This document shows positions 26,091 through 34,611 of a stretch of 64,000 bases of DNA, in pieces. The translations under genes and the position numbers were made by a program. The notes below the pieces were generated by a model. It did not search any database, was not told the origin of the DNA, and saw only the letters and a program-made list of their open reading frames with translations. Each line of letters begins with the position of its first letter. The first letter of the stretch is position 1. This DNA comes from Pseudomonadota bacterium (lineage in GTDB: Bacteria > Desulfobacterota > Desulfarculia > Desulfarculales > Desulfarculaceae), in contig JAHIQI010000051.1 of assembly GCA_018902755.1 (NCBI GenBank), positions 38,477 through 102,476 on the forward strand. The letters run 5' to 3'.

Positions 26091-26855
26091 TTGGAGTTCA
26101 TCAACCTGGGCAGCGAGCTGGTCGCCCTGCTCATCACCCTGGCCCTGATGGTCAGCCACTACCTCTCGCCCCTGATCCGGCGCATACCGGGCATCAGCGA
26201 ACGCCAGGCCGCCTCCTTTGCCGGAGGGGTGGCCGTGGCCTACGTGTTCCTGCACATGCTGCCCGAGCTGGTGGAGGGCAACGCCACCGTGGGCCGCCTG
26301 CTCAGCCGGGTGGAGCACCTGACGCCGCTATTGGACCTGGGCATCTTCATGGTGGCCCTGTTGGGCTTCACCCTCTACTACGGCCTGGAGTTGCTGGCCC
26401 AGAAGGCGGCGGTGCGCTCCCCGGAGGCCGAGGGCAAGGTCTACGCCCTGCACCTGGGCATGTACTGCCTGTACAATTTCCTGATCACCTACACCATGCC
26501 GCTGAGGGTGCAGACCGGCCTGGTCTACGCCCTCATCTTCACCGTGGCCATGGCCCTGCACTTCATCCTGAGCGACCGCAACTTCAACCGCCACTTCCCC
26601 AAGCGCTTCTCCCTGGGGGGCCGCCTGATCCTGTTGGGCTCGCTGGCCGCCGGGTGGGTGGTCACCGCCCTCACCGATCCCATAGACGTGATGGCGGTGA
26701 GCCTGATGATCGCCTTCCTGTCGGGCTCCATCCTCTACAACGTATTCAAGGAGGAGTTGCCCGGCGAGCGCAACTCCAGCTATGCTTGCTTCACCCTGGG
26801 CCTGGGCATCGTCACCGCCCTGCTGGCCATGGAAGCCTACGTCAGACACCCCTAG
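26091..26855 (+). CDS. Multi-pass membrane protein, ZIP-like helix pattern
   Basis: A 254-aa protein with about eight hydrophobic helices, starting at TTG 26091. AYVFLHMLPEL in helix 3 resembles the metal-site helix of ZIP transporters, but the matching histidine/glutamate helix later in ZIPs is not clear (MALHFILSDRNFNRHF is the nearest). It may be a transporter or an uncharacterised membrane protein. Apparently cotranscribed with the exported protein upstream and the hydrolase downstream. Confidence 0.62.
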   Translation: MEFINLGSELVALLITLALMVSHYLSPLIRRIPGISERQAASFAGGVAVAYVFLHMLPELVEGNATVGRLLSRVEHLTPLLDLGIFMVALLGFTLYYGLELLAQKAAVRSPEAEGKVYALHLGMYCLYNFLITYTMPLRVQTGLVYALIFTVAMALHFILSDRNFNRHFPKRFSLGGRLILLGSLAAGWVVTALTDPIDVMAVSLMIAFLSGSILYNVFKEELPGERNSSYACFTLGLGIVTALLAMEAYVRHP

Positions 26856-26874
26856 CCTGTATGGACCCGATGGC

Positions 26875-27672
26875 ATGAGCACGGAATATTTCGAGTTGGA
26901 CGGCGGGCGCATGGCCTACGAGCAGGCCGGAGCGGGCGATCCCGCCCTGGTGTTTTTGCACGGCTTCGCCTGCGACCGCAGCTTCCTGGCCCCCCAGACG
27001 GCGCACTTCAGCGCCGGGCACCGGGTGGTGTCGGTGGATTTCCTGGGCCACGGCCAGAGCGATACGCCGGAGACCGAGTACCGCCTGCCGCGCTTCGCCG
27101 CCGAGGTGGCCCGGTTGCTGGAGCACCTTGGTCTCAAGAACGTGGTGGTGGTGGGGCACAGCATGGGCGGGTCGGTGGCCCTGGAGCTGGCCGCCGGGTG
27201 GCCGGAGTTGGTGCGCTCGGCGGTGTCCATAGACTCCACCCTGATCTCCAGCCCCGAGCGCAAGGCCAAGGCCCTGCCCGCCATGCTCCGCTCCCTTCAG
27301 GGGCCGCACTACCTGATGGCCGCGCGCCGCTTCGCCGGGAGCATGGTTTTGCCCAGCGACGGCGAAGCGATCAAGGAGCACGTGGAGGCGGTGATGTCCT
27401 CGCCTCCCCGCCACGTGCTCATCGAGCTGACCAGGGGCCTCATCGCCTGGGACGGCCCTCCGGCCCTGGCCCGCCTGAAGCGGCCCCTGCTCTACATCGG
27501 CTCGCGGCGGCCCCTTACCGGCCAGGCGGCCATGCTGGCCTCCAGCCCCTGGGTGCAATACGCCCAGGCGGCGGGCAGCGGCCATTTCCTCACCCTCATC
27601 GTGCCCCAGCAGATCAACGCCATGATCGAGCGCTGGCTTCAGGTGCTGCCCTTCGCCGAGGCGGAATCATAG
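26875..27672 (+). CDS. Alpha/beta-hydrolase
   Basis: A 265-aa cytosolic hydrolase starting at ATG 26875. The oxyanion motif LHGFACDRSF (about 28-37), the VDFLGHGQSD strand and the nucleophile elbow GHSMGGS with S96 are clear. The catalytic histidine is probably in GSGHFLTL near the C-terminus; the catalytic acid is not obvious, as LLYIGSRRP lacks the usual Asp. Esterase, lipase or C-C hydrolase roles are all possible. Confidence 0.85.
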   Translation: MSTEYFELDGGRMAYEQAGAGDPALVFLHGFACDRSFLAPQTAHFSAGHRVVSVDFLGHGQSDTPETEYRLPRFAAEVARLLEHLGLKNVVVVGHSMGGSVALELAAGWPELVRSAVSIDSTLISSPERKAKALPAMLRSLQGPHYLMAARRFAGSMVLPSDGEAIKEHVEAVMSSPPRHVLIELTRGLIAWDGPPALARLKRPLLYIGSRRPLTGQAAMLASSPWVQYAQAAGSGHFLTLIVPQQINAMIERWLQVLPFAEAES

Positions 27673-27794
27673 CCTGAAATTATTTAAGGCTCGTCAGGCA
27701 CATTAGATCGCCAATCAAAGGAGCCTTATATTTTTATCGGCTTAAGCCAGGCACTTCGTCTCACAGAACACGGCTTAAATTTTCTCTTCGGCCA
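27673..27794. other. Convergent spacer
   Basis: Holds only a weak hairpin (AAGGCTC near 27690 with GAGCCTT near 27723, followed by ATATTTTTAT) that may terminate the hydrolase transcript. The structured repeat copy B follows. Confidence 0.35.
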
Positions 27795-27916
27795 CCGGCA
27801 CAGCCAGGCGGTCGCGGGCAAGGCGTCCGACGAGCGCGGGCCGTAGCTGTAGGTGAACCTACAGCGAGGCCCAAGCGGAGTCGGCAACGCAGCCCCCGGC
27901 CGCCTGGCGCAGCCGG
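27795..27916 (-). repeat. Structured dispersed repeat, copy B (3' of the LolD-like gene)
   Basis: Same element as 8715-8837, running from CCGGCACAGCCAGGCGG to CCGCCTGGCGCAGCCGG. Compared with copies A and D the outer stem has changed on both sides (CCAGGCGG with CCGCCTGG) and the inner hairpin is GCTGTAGGT-GA-ACCTACAGC. It ends at the base directly before the stop codon of the ABC ATPase gene. Confidence 0.85.
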
Positions 27917-28624
27917 CTACACAGCACAAGCGGCGGCCAAGCTGACTCCGCTCTCCTCACCCAACAACTTGCCGTCGGCCATGTTGAGCACCCTATCGGC
28001 ATAGCCCGCGCAGGTCGCGCTGTGGGTGACCATGACGATGGTCATGCCCTCGGAGCCCAGTTGCTGCAACAGCTCCATCATGCGCTGCGTGTTGGCCTGG
28101 TCCAGGTTGCCGGTGGGCTCGTCGGCCAAAAGGATGGGCGGCTGGTTCACCAGGGCCCGGGCCACGGCGGCCCGCTCCTGCTCCCCGCCGCTCACCTCCG
28201 AGGGCAGGCGCTTCTCCTTGCCCGCCAGCCCCACCCGCTCCAGGGCCAGATGGGCCATCTCCAGCTTTTGCTTTTTAGGCAGGCGCTTGATGGCCAGGGG
28301 CAGCATCACGTTTTCGGCCAGGCTGAGGTAGGGCACCAGGTTGAAGGACTGGAACACGAAGCCCAGGTACTCCCGCCGAAAGTCGGCCCGCTTGTCCGAA
28401 CCCAGGGCGAACACCTCGATGCCGTCCACCAGGTAAGTGCCGACCTCGGGGGTGTTAAGCGCCCCCAACACGGCCAGCAGGGTGGACTTGCCGCTGCCCG
28501 AGGGGCCCATCACCGCGGTGAACTGCCCGGCGTCTATATTGAGGCTCACCGAGTCCAGGGCCTTTACCAGCGACGATCCCTTGCCGTAGGTCTTGACCAG
28601 GTCGCGCGCGATTATCATGCTCAT
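27917..28624 (-). CDS. ABC transporter ATPase, LolD/MacB type
   Basis: A 235-aa ATP-binding subunit. Walker A is GPSGSGKST, the Q-loop lies in VFQSFNLVPYLS, the signature is VSGGEQERAAVARAL, Walker B is ILLADEPTGNLD and the H-loop is VMVTHS. The VFQSFNLVPYL and DEPTGNLD wording places it with the LolD/MacB/FtsE group that works with FtsX-like permeases. The permease gene lies 10 bp upstream. It starts at an ATG after GGAG. Confidence 0.94.
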   Translation of the reverse strand: MSMIIARDLVKTYGKGSSLVKALDSVSLNIDAGQFTAVMGPSGSGKSTLLAVLGALNTPEVGTYLVDGIEVFALGSDKRADFRREYLGFVFQSFNLVPYLSLAENVMLPLAIKRLPKKQKLEMAHLALERVGLAGKEKRLPSEVSGGEQERAAVARALVNQPPILLADEPTGNLDQANTQRMMELLQQLGSEGMTIVMVTHSATCAGYADRVLNMADGKLLGEESGVSLAAACAV

Positions 28625-28634
28625 GTATTTTCTC

Positions 28635-29792
28635 CTACAGGGTGCGCAGGGCCTGGGCGGGGTCCAGGCGCGAGGCCATCCAGGCTGGGTAAAGGCTGGC
28701 CGCCGATCCGCAGATCAGGGCCAGGGCCAGGGCCGCTCCGGCCAGGGAGGGGTCCCAGGCCAGATGGCCTCCGCCGTCCTGGCTGAACAGGGGCAGGGCC
28801 AGCTCGCCGGCCAGATGCCCGGCCCCGTAGCCCAAGAGCCCGGCCGCGGCGGAGAGGATTAGCGCCTCGGTCAATACCACCCGCATCACCTGGCCGCTTC
28901 GGAAGCCTATGGCCCGGAAGATGCCGATCTCGCCGGTGCGCTCCTTCACGCTGCCCATCATGGTGACCAGCACCACCAGGGCTCCCAGCAGGGCCACCAA
29001 CAGCGACACCCCCAGGGCGAAGCGCTTGAAGTGGGCGATGGCCTCCATGCGGCCCTTGACCACGCTCTGGATGGCCACCGCCTTGGCCCCGGGCAGGGCC
29101 CGGTCTATCTGGGCCACCATTTCCTCGATGGGGCAGTCCTTGCACAGGGCGGCCACCTCCACCAGGGAGATCAGGCCAGGCTTGCCCAATATTTCCTGGG
29201 CCGGGGCCAGGGGCATGAACAGTAGATGGTCGTCCTGGCTGCCGGTGGGCTCCAACACGCCGCTGACGGTCAGCTCGCGCCCGGCCACCTTGACCTTGCT
29301 CCCGGTGGTGAGCCCCAGCAAACGTGCCGCCTCCGCGCCGGGGGCCACCTGGCCCGCGCCCGGCTCCTTGCCCTTCATCTTCCACCAGGGCTTGAGGATG
29401 CGGGCCTCGCCCCAGTCCACCCCGGCCAGCAGCACCGGGCGGCCCGCCGCCTCGGTGCGGCCCAGGACCATGGGGCCCACCGCCGCCACGTTGGCCGAGT
29501 TCTTTATCTTGCGGATCGCCGCCAGGTCGGCCTGATGGATCTCCTTGGCGTCAAAGGAAAAGCCCCCCAGGCTCATGCCGCCGTAGGACATGTTGAGTTG
29601 GTCGCTCCTGGGGGTGACCAGGATGTTGGCCCCGTACTTTTCCAGCTTGTGGTTTATCTCATGGGTCAAGGCCGAGCCCAGGCCCATGAGGGCCACCATG
29701 GTGGCCACCCCGGTCAAGAGCCCGGCCAGGACAAAGGCCGCCTTGGCCTTCTTGCGCCGCAGGTTGAGCAGGGCTATGTCGGTGAGGTTCAT
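28635..29792 (-). CDS. ABC transporter permease, FtsX/MacB-like
   Basis: A 385-aa permease. One N-terminal helix follows the amphipathic start LTDIALLNLRRKK, then a large extracytoplasmic domain (about 45-260), and three C-terminal helices (about 265-290, 310-340, 350-375) as in FtsX-domain proteins. IFRAIGFRSGQVMRVVLTEA is the typical cytoplasmic coupling region. It works with the LolD-like ATPase downstream; a DUF2318 protein gene ends just upstream. Confidence 0.92.
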   Translation of the reverse strand: MNLTDIALLNLRRKKAKAAFVLAGLLTGVATMVALMGLGSALTHEINHKLEKYGANILVTPRSDQLNMSYGGMSLGGFSFDAKEIHQADLAAIRKIKNSANVAAVGPMVLGRTEAAGRPVLLAGVDWGEARILKPWWKMKGKEPGAGQVAPGAEAARLLGLTTGSKVKVAGRELTVSGVLEPTGSQDDHLLFMPLAPAQEILGKPGLISLVEVAALCKDCPIEEMVAQIDRALPGAKAVAIQSVVKGRMEAIAHFKRFALGVSLLVALLGALVVLVTMMGSVKERTGEIGIFRAIGFRSGQVMRVVLTEALILSAAAGLLGYGAGHLAGELALPLFSQDGGGHLAWDPSLAGAALALALICGSAASLYPAWMASRLDPAQALRTL

Positions 29793-29796
29793 GGGT

Positions 29797-30354
29797 TTAG
29801 CCCTTGCGCGGGAAGTCGAAGTAGCGCTTGCCCGCCGCGATGTCGGCCAAGCGGATGATGACCTTGCCGTTTTCCACCCGGCGCTCTAGGGGCGCGGGGT
29901 TGCAGCCGCCCTTGACCTCGTTGACATTGACCGAGGGGAAGCGCTTGCCGCAGTTGGCGCAGACCATCATGTCGCCTTCCTGGTAGTAGCCCTTGCCCTC
30001 GGGCCAGCACACGTCGCAGGCGTCGTAGGCCGCCCGGATCACCCCGTCGGAGCTTTTGATGACGAAGTAGCGCACCAGGACGCCGTCCGCGCCCTTGAGC
30101 TCGAAGTGGCGCGCCTTGCCGTCGGCGAACAGGGCCTCGTCCAAGGCCACCACCTGCTCGCCGCCCACCACCGCCGCCCTGGCCGGCAGAGGGGCCTCGG
30201 CCTGGCCGGGGGACATGAACCACCAGGACAGGCCGCCGACCAGGGCCAGCACCGCCACCACCATCATCGCCGCCAGGCCCTTGGAAGAGCCGCCCTTGTC
30301 GCCGCCCAGAACCTGGGCCTTCTTGTCCATAACCTGCTTGCTTTTGTTCGACAT
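29797..30354 (-). CDS. DUF2318 membrane-anchored cysteine protein
   Basis: 185 aa from the ATG at 30354, with GGAGA just upstream. One N-terminal anchor helix (about 28-49) precedes an extracytoplasmic domain with two Cys pairs: ACDVCW and VCANCG, then GGCNP. This C-x2-C...C-x2-C layout with YFVIKSSDGVIRAAYDACD matches DUF2318. I recall DUF2318 genes next to FtsX/LolD ABC genes in iron-uptake loci (p19/FTR1 clusters such as in Campylobacter); here the ABC genes follow but FTR1 and P19 are absent. A metal-transport role is inference. Confidence 0.86.
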   Translation of the reverse strand: MSNKSKQVMDKKAQVLGGDKGGSSKGLAAMMVVAVLALVGGLSWWFMSPGQAEAPLPARAAVVGGEQVVALDEALFADGKARHFELKGADGVLVRYFVIKSSDGVIRAAYDACDVCWPEGKGYYQEGDMMVCANCGKRFPSVNVNEVKGGCNPAPLERRVENGKVIIRLADIAAGKRYFDFPRKG

Positions 30355-30470
30355 GATTCTCTCCTGATCTTTTTGATGATTGCTCTCGCCCATGGGGGCG
30401 CATGGGCGCACTACCGCGCAAAGCGCAGGCGCGCCGTCGTTGGGGAGGCTCGCGGCCTCGGCGGAGAGCT

Positions 30471-30836
30471 CTAGATCAGGAGACTGGCGGTGGACAGGTA
30501 AAGGGGCACCGGAGCCCTGGCCCTGGGTTGGGGCGCGGGCAGGGGGCGCGAAAGCGGGGCGGTCCAGGCAACGGGACGCACGGTCCCGGCCATGGCCGGA
30601 GTGATGGATCTGGGGGCATGGCTCAGTATGAGGGAGCGGCCGTCCCTGGGGGCGGCCTCGATGCAGCAACAACCCGCCGCGCCCGTGGGGCAGCCGTCAT
30701 GCCCCATGGACTGCCCGGACATCTCCGGGCAGGTCGGGGGCATGACACCGGCCACGGCGGGTGTCGCCGACACCGCCGCGAGCAGGAGCATTGCTGCTAT
30801 GGCATACTTTACTAGGGACAAAGACCCCATCTCCAT
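30471..30836 (-). CDS. Small exported cysteine-containing protein
   Basis: 121 aa with a signal peptide (hydrophobic about 9-29, cut near PAVAG). The mature part has PTCPEMSGQSMGHDGCP, then a GCCCIEAA cluster, and a tail ending PLYLSTASLLI. Short exported proteins with Met/His/Cys patches often sit near metal-handling genes, and it lies directly upstream of the DUF2318-ABC unit on the same strand. Function unknown; the exact start among ATG 30836, ATG 30830 and a nearby TTG is uncertain. Confidence 0.55.
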   Translation of the reverse strand: MEMGSLSLVKYAIAAMLLLAAVSATPAVAGVMPPTCPEMSGQSMGHDGCPTGAAGCCCIEAAPRDGRSLILSHAPRSITPAMAGTVRPVAWTAPLSRPLPAPQPRARAPVPLYLSTASLLI

Positions 30837-30924
30837 AAAATAAAGTATCTAAAAGATAGCGCCGCCCCCGGCAATAGTCAACTAAACTAGTAGGAATTAA
30901 ACCGCGTCCAGCGAGAAAAGTTCC

Positions 30925-31566
30925 ATGCCTGACTATCTCCCCCGCCTGATACTTTTCTCCCGCCTGCCTTTGGCCGGGCGGGCCAAGACCCGCCTCGCCC
31001 CCGCCTTGGGAGCCGGAGGGGCCGCCCAGTTGCAGGACCGGGTGGCCCGCCGCCTGGCCGGGCGCATGGAGGGGCTGGCCGAGCGCCTGCCCCTGGAATT
31101 GGAGTTGTGCTACACCGGGGGCAAGCGGGAGCAGGCCCAGGCCTGGCTGGGAGCGGGCTTCGCCTGCCGCGAACAGGGCGGCGGCCATCTGGGAGCGCGC
31201 ATGGCCCGCGCCCTGGAGCGGGCCCTGAAGCAGGGCGCGCCCAAGGCGGTGCTGGTGGGCAGCGACCTGCCCGGGTTGGACCAAGCAATTTTGGAGCAGG
31301 CCTTGGCCGCGTTGGAGCGCTCGCCCCTGGCGCTGGGCCCCAGCTTGGACGGCGGCTACTACCTGGTGGGCCAAAGCCGCCCCGCGCCGGGGCTCCTGGA
31401 GGCGCCCCACTGGCAGAGCCTGGCCGCCCTCAGCGCCCGAGCTAAGGCCCTGGGGCTGGAGCCCGCGCTCCTGCCGCCCCTGCGCGATCTGGACACGCCA
31501 GGCGATCTGGCTTATTGGCGGGAAAACGATCCCCAGGTCAGGTCTTGGACAGACCCAGCATCCTGA
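30925..31566 (+). CDS. DUF2064/TIGR04282-type glycosyltransferase-like protein
   Basis: 213 aa with a GT-A nucleotide-diphospho-sugar-transferase-like fold. FSRLPLAGRAKTRLAPALG is the N-terminal nucleotide-binding signature, VLVGSDLPGLD holds the DxD-like acidic site and LGPSLDGGYYLVG is the family's central motif. TIGR04282 members were named for arsenosugar biosynthesis, but the family is wider and nothing here points to arsenic. Its last 29 bp overlap ppsR convergently. Confidence 0.86.
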   Translation: MPDYLPRLILFSRLPLAGRAKTRLAPALGAGGAAQLQDRVARRLAGRMEGLAERLPLELELCYTGGKREQAQAWLGAGFACREQGGGHLGARMARALERALKQGAPKAVLVGSDLPGLDQAILEQALAALERSPLALGPSLDGGYYLVGQSRPAPGLLEAPHWQSLAALSARAKALGLEPALLPPLRDLDTPGDLAYWRENDPQVRSWTDPAS

Positions 31567-32359
31567 CCACCCTCCCGGCCACCTCCTCGATGGGCAGGTT
31601 GGTCACGTCCACGAGCTTGACCCCCTTGAGCATGTCATAGATCTCGTGGCTGTAGGCCAGCTCCCGGGCTATGTCCCGGGCGTCGGTGTAGCCCTGCACC
31701 ACCTGGCCCTGGTAGCGGCTGCGCCGTATCTGGGCCAGGACGTCCGGGTTGATGGTGAAGCCCACCTTGCGGGGGCGCTTGAGGGTGAACAGCTTGCCCG
31801 GCGGCTCCATGCCCCGGACCAGGGGAACGTTGGCCACCTTTAGGTCGTAGTTGCAGGAGAGGTAGAGGCTGGTGGGGGTCTTGGAGGTGCGGCTGACCCC
31901 CATGACGATCACGTCGGCCCGGCCCAGGGATTCCAGGCCCGCCCCGTCGTCGTGGCGCAGGGTGTAGTCGATGGCCGCGGCCAGGCGCATGGACTCCTCC
32001 CCGGCCACGTGCAGCATGCCCGGATGCAGGCTGGGGCTGGCCCGGAAGCGCCGGGACATGCGTGTCAACAGCGGCCCCAGCAGGTCGTAGGCTTCCAGCG
32101 AGCGCCGGTGCCGCTGTTGATCCATGATCAGGCGCAGCTTTTCATCCACCAGGGAGTATATCACCAGGGCCTGGTCGCGCTCGGCACGGTTCAGGGCCTT
32201 GTTGATCTGGGAGGGCGTCTTGAGGTGGGAGTGGCGCAGGATCTCGGCCTGTATGTTGCGGGAGAACTGGGTCAGGGCGGCCAGGGTGACCCGCTCGGCG
32301 GTAAGGCCCGTGGCGTCGGAAAAGACGTGGACCTTTACCCTGCGCCGCGCCTGGCTCAT
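31538..32359 (-). CDS. ppsR: Pyruvate,phosphate dikinase / PEP synthase regulatory protein (DUF299)
   Basis: A bifunctional kinase/pyrophosphorylase that inactivates and reactivates PPDK or PEP synthase. The start is ATG 32359, overlapping the upstream gene's stop by four bases, giving 273 aa; the longer frame reads across the DUF3124 gene. Motifs are VHVFSDATGLTAERV at the N-terminus, the P-loop-like GVSRTSKTPTSLYL, VPLVRGMEPP and the C-terminal NLPIEEVAGRVV. The target dikinase is not in the window. Confidence 0.95.
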   Translation of the reverse strand: MSQARRRVKVHVFSDATGLTAERVTLAALTQFSRNIQAEILRHSHLKTPSQINKALNRAERDQALVIYSLVDEKLRLIMDQQRHRRSLEAYDLLGPLLTRMSRRFRASPSLHPGMLHVAGEESMRLAAAIDYTLRHDDGAGLESLGRADVIVMGVSRTSKTPTSLYLSCNYDLKVANVPLVRGMEPPGKLFTLKRPRKVGFTINPDVLAQIRRSRYQGQVVQGYTDARDIARELAYSHEIYDMLKGVKLVDVTNLPIEEVAGRVVRMLGLSKT

Positions 32360-32835
32360 GGCTCCGGTTCCAGGGGCACCCCCTGGCTGGACACGCTGAT
32401 GCCCTGTTGCCCGGCGGTGCCCATCATCAGCACCTCCACCAGGGGTGGCTGCACCGGCTGGCGGGCTGACCAGCGCACCAACAGGCTGGGCTCTCCCGAG
32501 CCCTTGGGGCAGCGGGGAGACAGCAGGCGCAGGGTGGCCAGGGGCGTCAGGGTCTGGGCCTGCTTGATGCATTGCGGCCCCACTCCGCCCTTGCCGTCCA
32601 CCAGGGTCACCGCCTCTATGGTTATCGGATGCTTTTGGCTGAGGTTGCGCACGTACACCGTGGCCGCCAAATCCAGGCTGCGGCCCCGGTGGTCTATGAC
32701 CGCCTCCTGATATAGCGGGGCGTAGATCACCCCCCCGCGGGCGCTCTGGGCCCAAGCCGGCACACCCAGACACAGGAGCAGGGCCAGGCACAGGGTGGCG
32801 GCCGGGGCGTAACGGGACATGGGCATGCTTTTCAT
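32356..32835 (-). CDS. Exported DUF3124 protein
   Basis: 159 aa with a signal peptide (about 1-30, cut near AWAQS). IYAPLYQEAVIDHRGRSLDL and ATVYVRNLSQKHPITIEAV match the DUF3124 pattern of short exported beta-sandwich-like proteins. Function unknown. It is translationally coupled to ppsR downstream (ATGA-type overlap), an unexplained pairing of an envelope protein with a metabolic regulator. Confidence 0.85.
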   Translation of the reverse strand: MKSMPMSRYAPAATLCLALLLCLGVPAWAQSARGGVIYAPLYQEAVIDHRGRSLDLAATVYVRNLSQKHPITIEAVTLVDGKGGVGPQCIKQAQTLTPLATLRLLSPRCPKGSGEPSLLVRWSARQPVQPPLVEVLMMGTAGQQGISVSSQGVPLEPEP

Positions 32836-32839
32836 CCTC

Positions 32840-32879
32840 CAGAAGACGGACTCTACCTACAGAAGACGGACTCTACCTA
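32840..32879. repeat. Perfect tandem duplication, 20 bp x 2
   Basis: The unit CAGAAGACGGACTCTACCTA occurs twice back to back just upstream of the DUF3124 start, in its leader or promoter region. Confidence 0.9.
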
Positions 32880-32927
32880 ATAGCCTAGCCCGCCGGACCC
32901 CGCCGGGCCAAGCCCTATCGCCGGGCC

Positions 32928-33923
32928 CTATTGCCAAGGTCCGGCGGGCAGATGGAAGAGCAACAGCAGGGTGCGCTGCACAGGGGAGTAATTGTCGTCG
33001 GACAGCAGGTACACCCGCCAGCCCCCTTTGGGGTCGGGCACCAGGGCCAGGCCCTCGAAGTTGTCGGTGGTCAGGGGCGGCAGAAGCTGGGCCAGGTTGA
33101 TGAGGGCCAGCTCCGCGCCGGGCTTGAGTTGCTCGGCGGGCAGCCAACCCAGGCGGGCCCGGGCCCCCAGGGCCGGACTGTAGGCCCGCTCCAGGACCAG
33201 GCAGCCGCCGCCGGGCAGGGCGGCCAGGGCGGTGGGTTTGAAGTCCGCGTGCAGGCGGTAGCCGAGCTTTTGCCAACGCTCGCCGTCGCCCAGGGCCCCC
33301 AGGGTGCGCGGGCCGCCGGTGGCGTCCTCGGCCAGGAGCAAGAGGCGGCCGTCGGCCAACACGGTCATGGCCTCCACCCCGCTGTTGTTGGGCGAGGCGG
33401 TGAGCCAGGGAGGCAGGCCGAGCGGCTGGGGCCTGCCGGTGAGGCCCTGGGGCGCGGGGTAGCGCCACAGGCGATGGTTGCGCTCGAAGCTCACCAAAAA
33501 GCCGCCGTCCTGGGCGGCCAGGCCCTCGGCGTCGCGGTTGCGCTTGCCCATGAGGGGACGGCCCTGGGGGTCCAGCAGGGGCCCCAGGCGCGCCTCGCTC
33601 AGGGAAACCGGAGCGCCGCCGGGGCCGTGGGTCAGCTCCGCGCTGAGCCACCAGCCCTGGTCGCTGATGGCCCACAGCCGCCCGCCCTCCGGCGACAGCC
33701 ACAGGCCCGAGAGCCCGCCAAATGCCGGGTCCGGGCTGGAAAGCTCCAGGCCGCCCAAATAGGTGAGGCGTCCCAGGCTGGTTCTGCGGGGGGCGGCCGG
33801 GTCCAGGGCCACCGCCGCGGCCCTTACCAGCACCGAGCGGCCCTCCCCCGGCGGCGGGGGCGGACCGGGCGAGGCGCAGGCCAGGCTCAGGATCGCCAGC
33901 AATATAAGCAAGGCCTTACGCAA
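32928..33923 (-). CDS. Lipoprotein with esterase-like phytase domain
   Basis: 331 aa starting at TTG 33923 behind GGGAGG. The lipobox is LACAS, giving lipidation at the cysteine near residue 16. The rest follows the beta-propeller 'esterase-like activity of phytase' pattern: FGGLSGLWLSPEGGRLWAISD, then RNRDAEGLAAQDGGFLVSFER, PNNSGVEAMTVLADGR and TDNFEGLALVPDPKGG. The enzymatic role in this family is poorly defined. Confidence 0.85.
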   Translation of the reverse strand: MRKALLILLAILSLACASPGPPPPPGEGRSVLVRAAAVALDPAAPRRTSLGRLTYLGGLELSSPDPAFGGLSGLWLSPEGGRLWAISDQGWWLSAELTHGPGGAPVSLSEARLGPLLDPQGRPLMGKRNRDAEGLAAQDGGFLVSFERNHRLWRYPAPQGLTGRPQPLGLPPWLTASPNNSGVEAMTVLADGRLLLLAEDATGGPRTLGALGDGERWQKLGYRLHADFKPTALAALPGGGCLVLERAYSPALGARARLGWLPAEQLKPGAELALINLAQLLPPLTTDNFEGLALVPDPKGGWRVYLLSDDNYSPVQRTLLLLFHLPAGPWQ

Positions 33924-34019
33924 AAGTTTCTACCTCCCGGCCCCTTGGCCGAGCCTCAAACGGGCCCTCCCCAGGGGCCGTCCAGGGGCGGCCGCCGGGG
34001 AGGCTCGGGAATACGGGTG

Positions 34020-34490
34020 CTAACGGGCCGAGGTCAGGTCGCGCTTGATGCGGTACACCTGGCCCGGCTTAAGGTCCAGCTCCAGCTTCTGCTCGTAGTC
34101 CAGCAAATCCACCGGCACCGTGCCCATGCCCCTGGTGCGCAGGGCATAGCCGCTAACCTGGAACAGGTAGGTGCGCTTGCCGGTGGGGGCCAGGAAGGTG
34201 ACCTTTCGCACCAGGGGGTTGACCTTGGGGATCACCTTGAAGTCCTGGGGTTCGGTGGGCTTGAGCAGGGGCAGGGGGCCTTGAGGCACCACCAGGTTCA
34301 GGCCCCAGTCCCAAAAGACCGGTTCGCCGGGATGCTCCAGCAAGGCCGGATTGATCTTGGCGGTAAGCTCCACCTCTATGCGAGCCGGGTTGGGGCCGGG
34401 GTCCAGAAACACGGGGGCGCAGGCCGCGGCCAACAGACAAAGGCAGGCCAAGAGGTACAAGCCGCTCTTGCGGGACAGGGGGCGCTTCAT
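34020..34490 (-). CDS. Lipoprotein of unknown function
   Basis: 156 aa. The start chosen is ATG 34490 because GGGAGG sits 6 bp ahead; an in-frame ATG at 34496 abuts the GGGAGG. The signal peptide ends in a lipobox LAAACAP. The mature protein is a beta-rich domain (ARIEVELTAKINPALLE; RTYLFQVSGYAL; LELDLKPGQVYRI). No family recognised. It lies behind the phytase-like lipoprotein but is transcribed before it. Confidence 0.72.
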   Translation of the reverse strand: MKRPLSRKSGLYLLACLCLLAAACAPVFLDPGPNPARIEVELTAKINPALLEHPGEPVFWDWGLNLVVPQGPLPLLKPTEPQDFKVIPKVNPLVRKVTFLAPTGKRTYLFQVSGYALRTRGMGTVPVDLLDYEQKLELDLKPGQVYRIKRDLTSAR

Positions 34491-34611
34491 GGTCATCCTC
34501 CCAATACGGGCGACTGTGGGTGTTCGGGCTCGCGGGCTCACCGTTGAGCCTGATATTTATTATACTGGGAGCCGAGACCGTAGCGAAATCATTCAACGCA
34601 AGGGAGCAGCC

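Noticed and set aside
32931..34547. 538-codon + strand frame over the two lipoprotein genes
   Set aside because: Low-complexity antisense product; the minus-strand genes have signal peptides, lipoboxes and ribosome binding sites.
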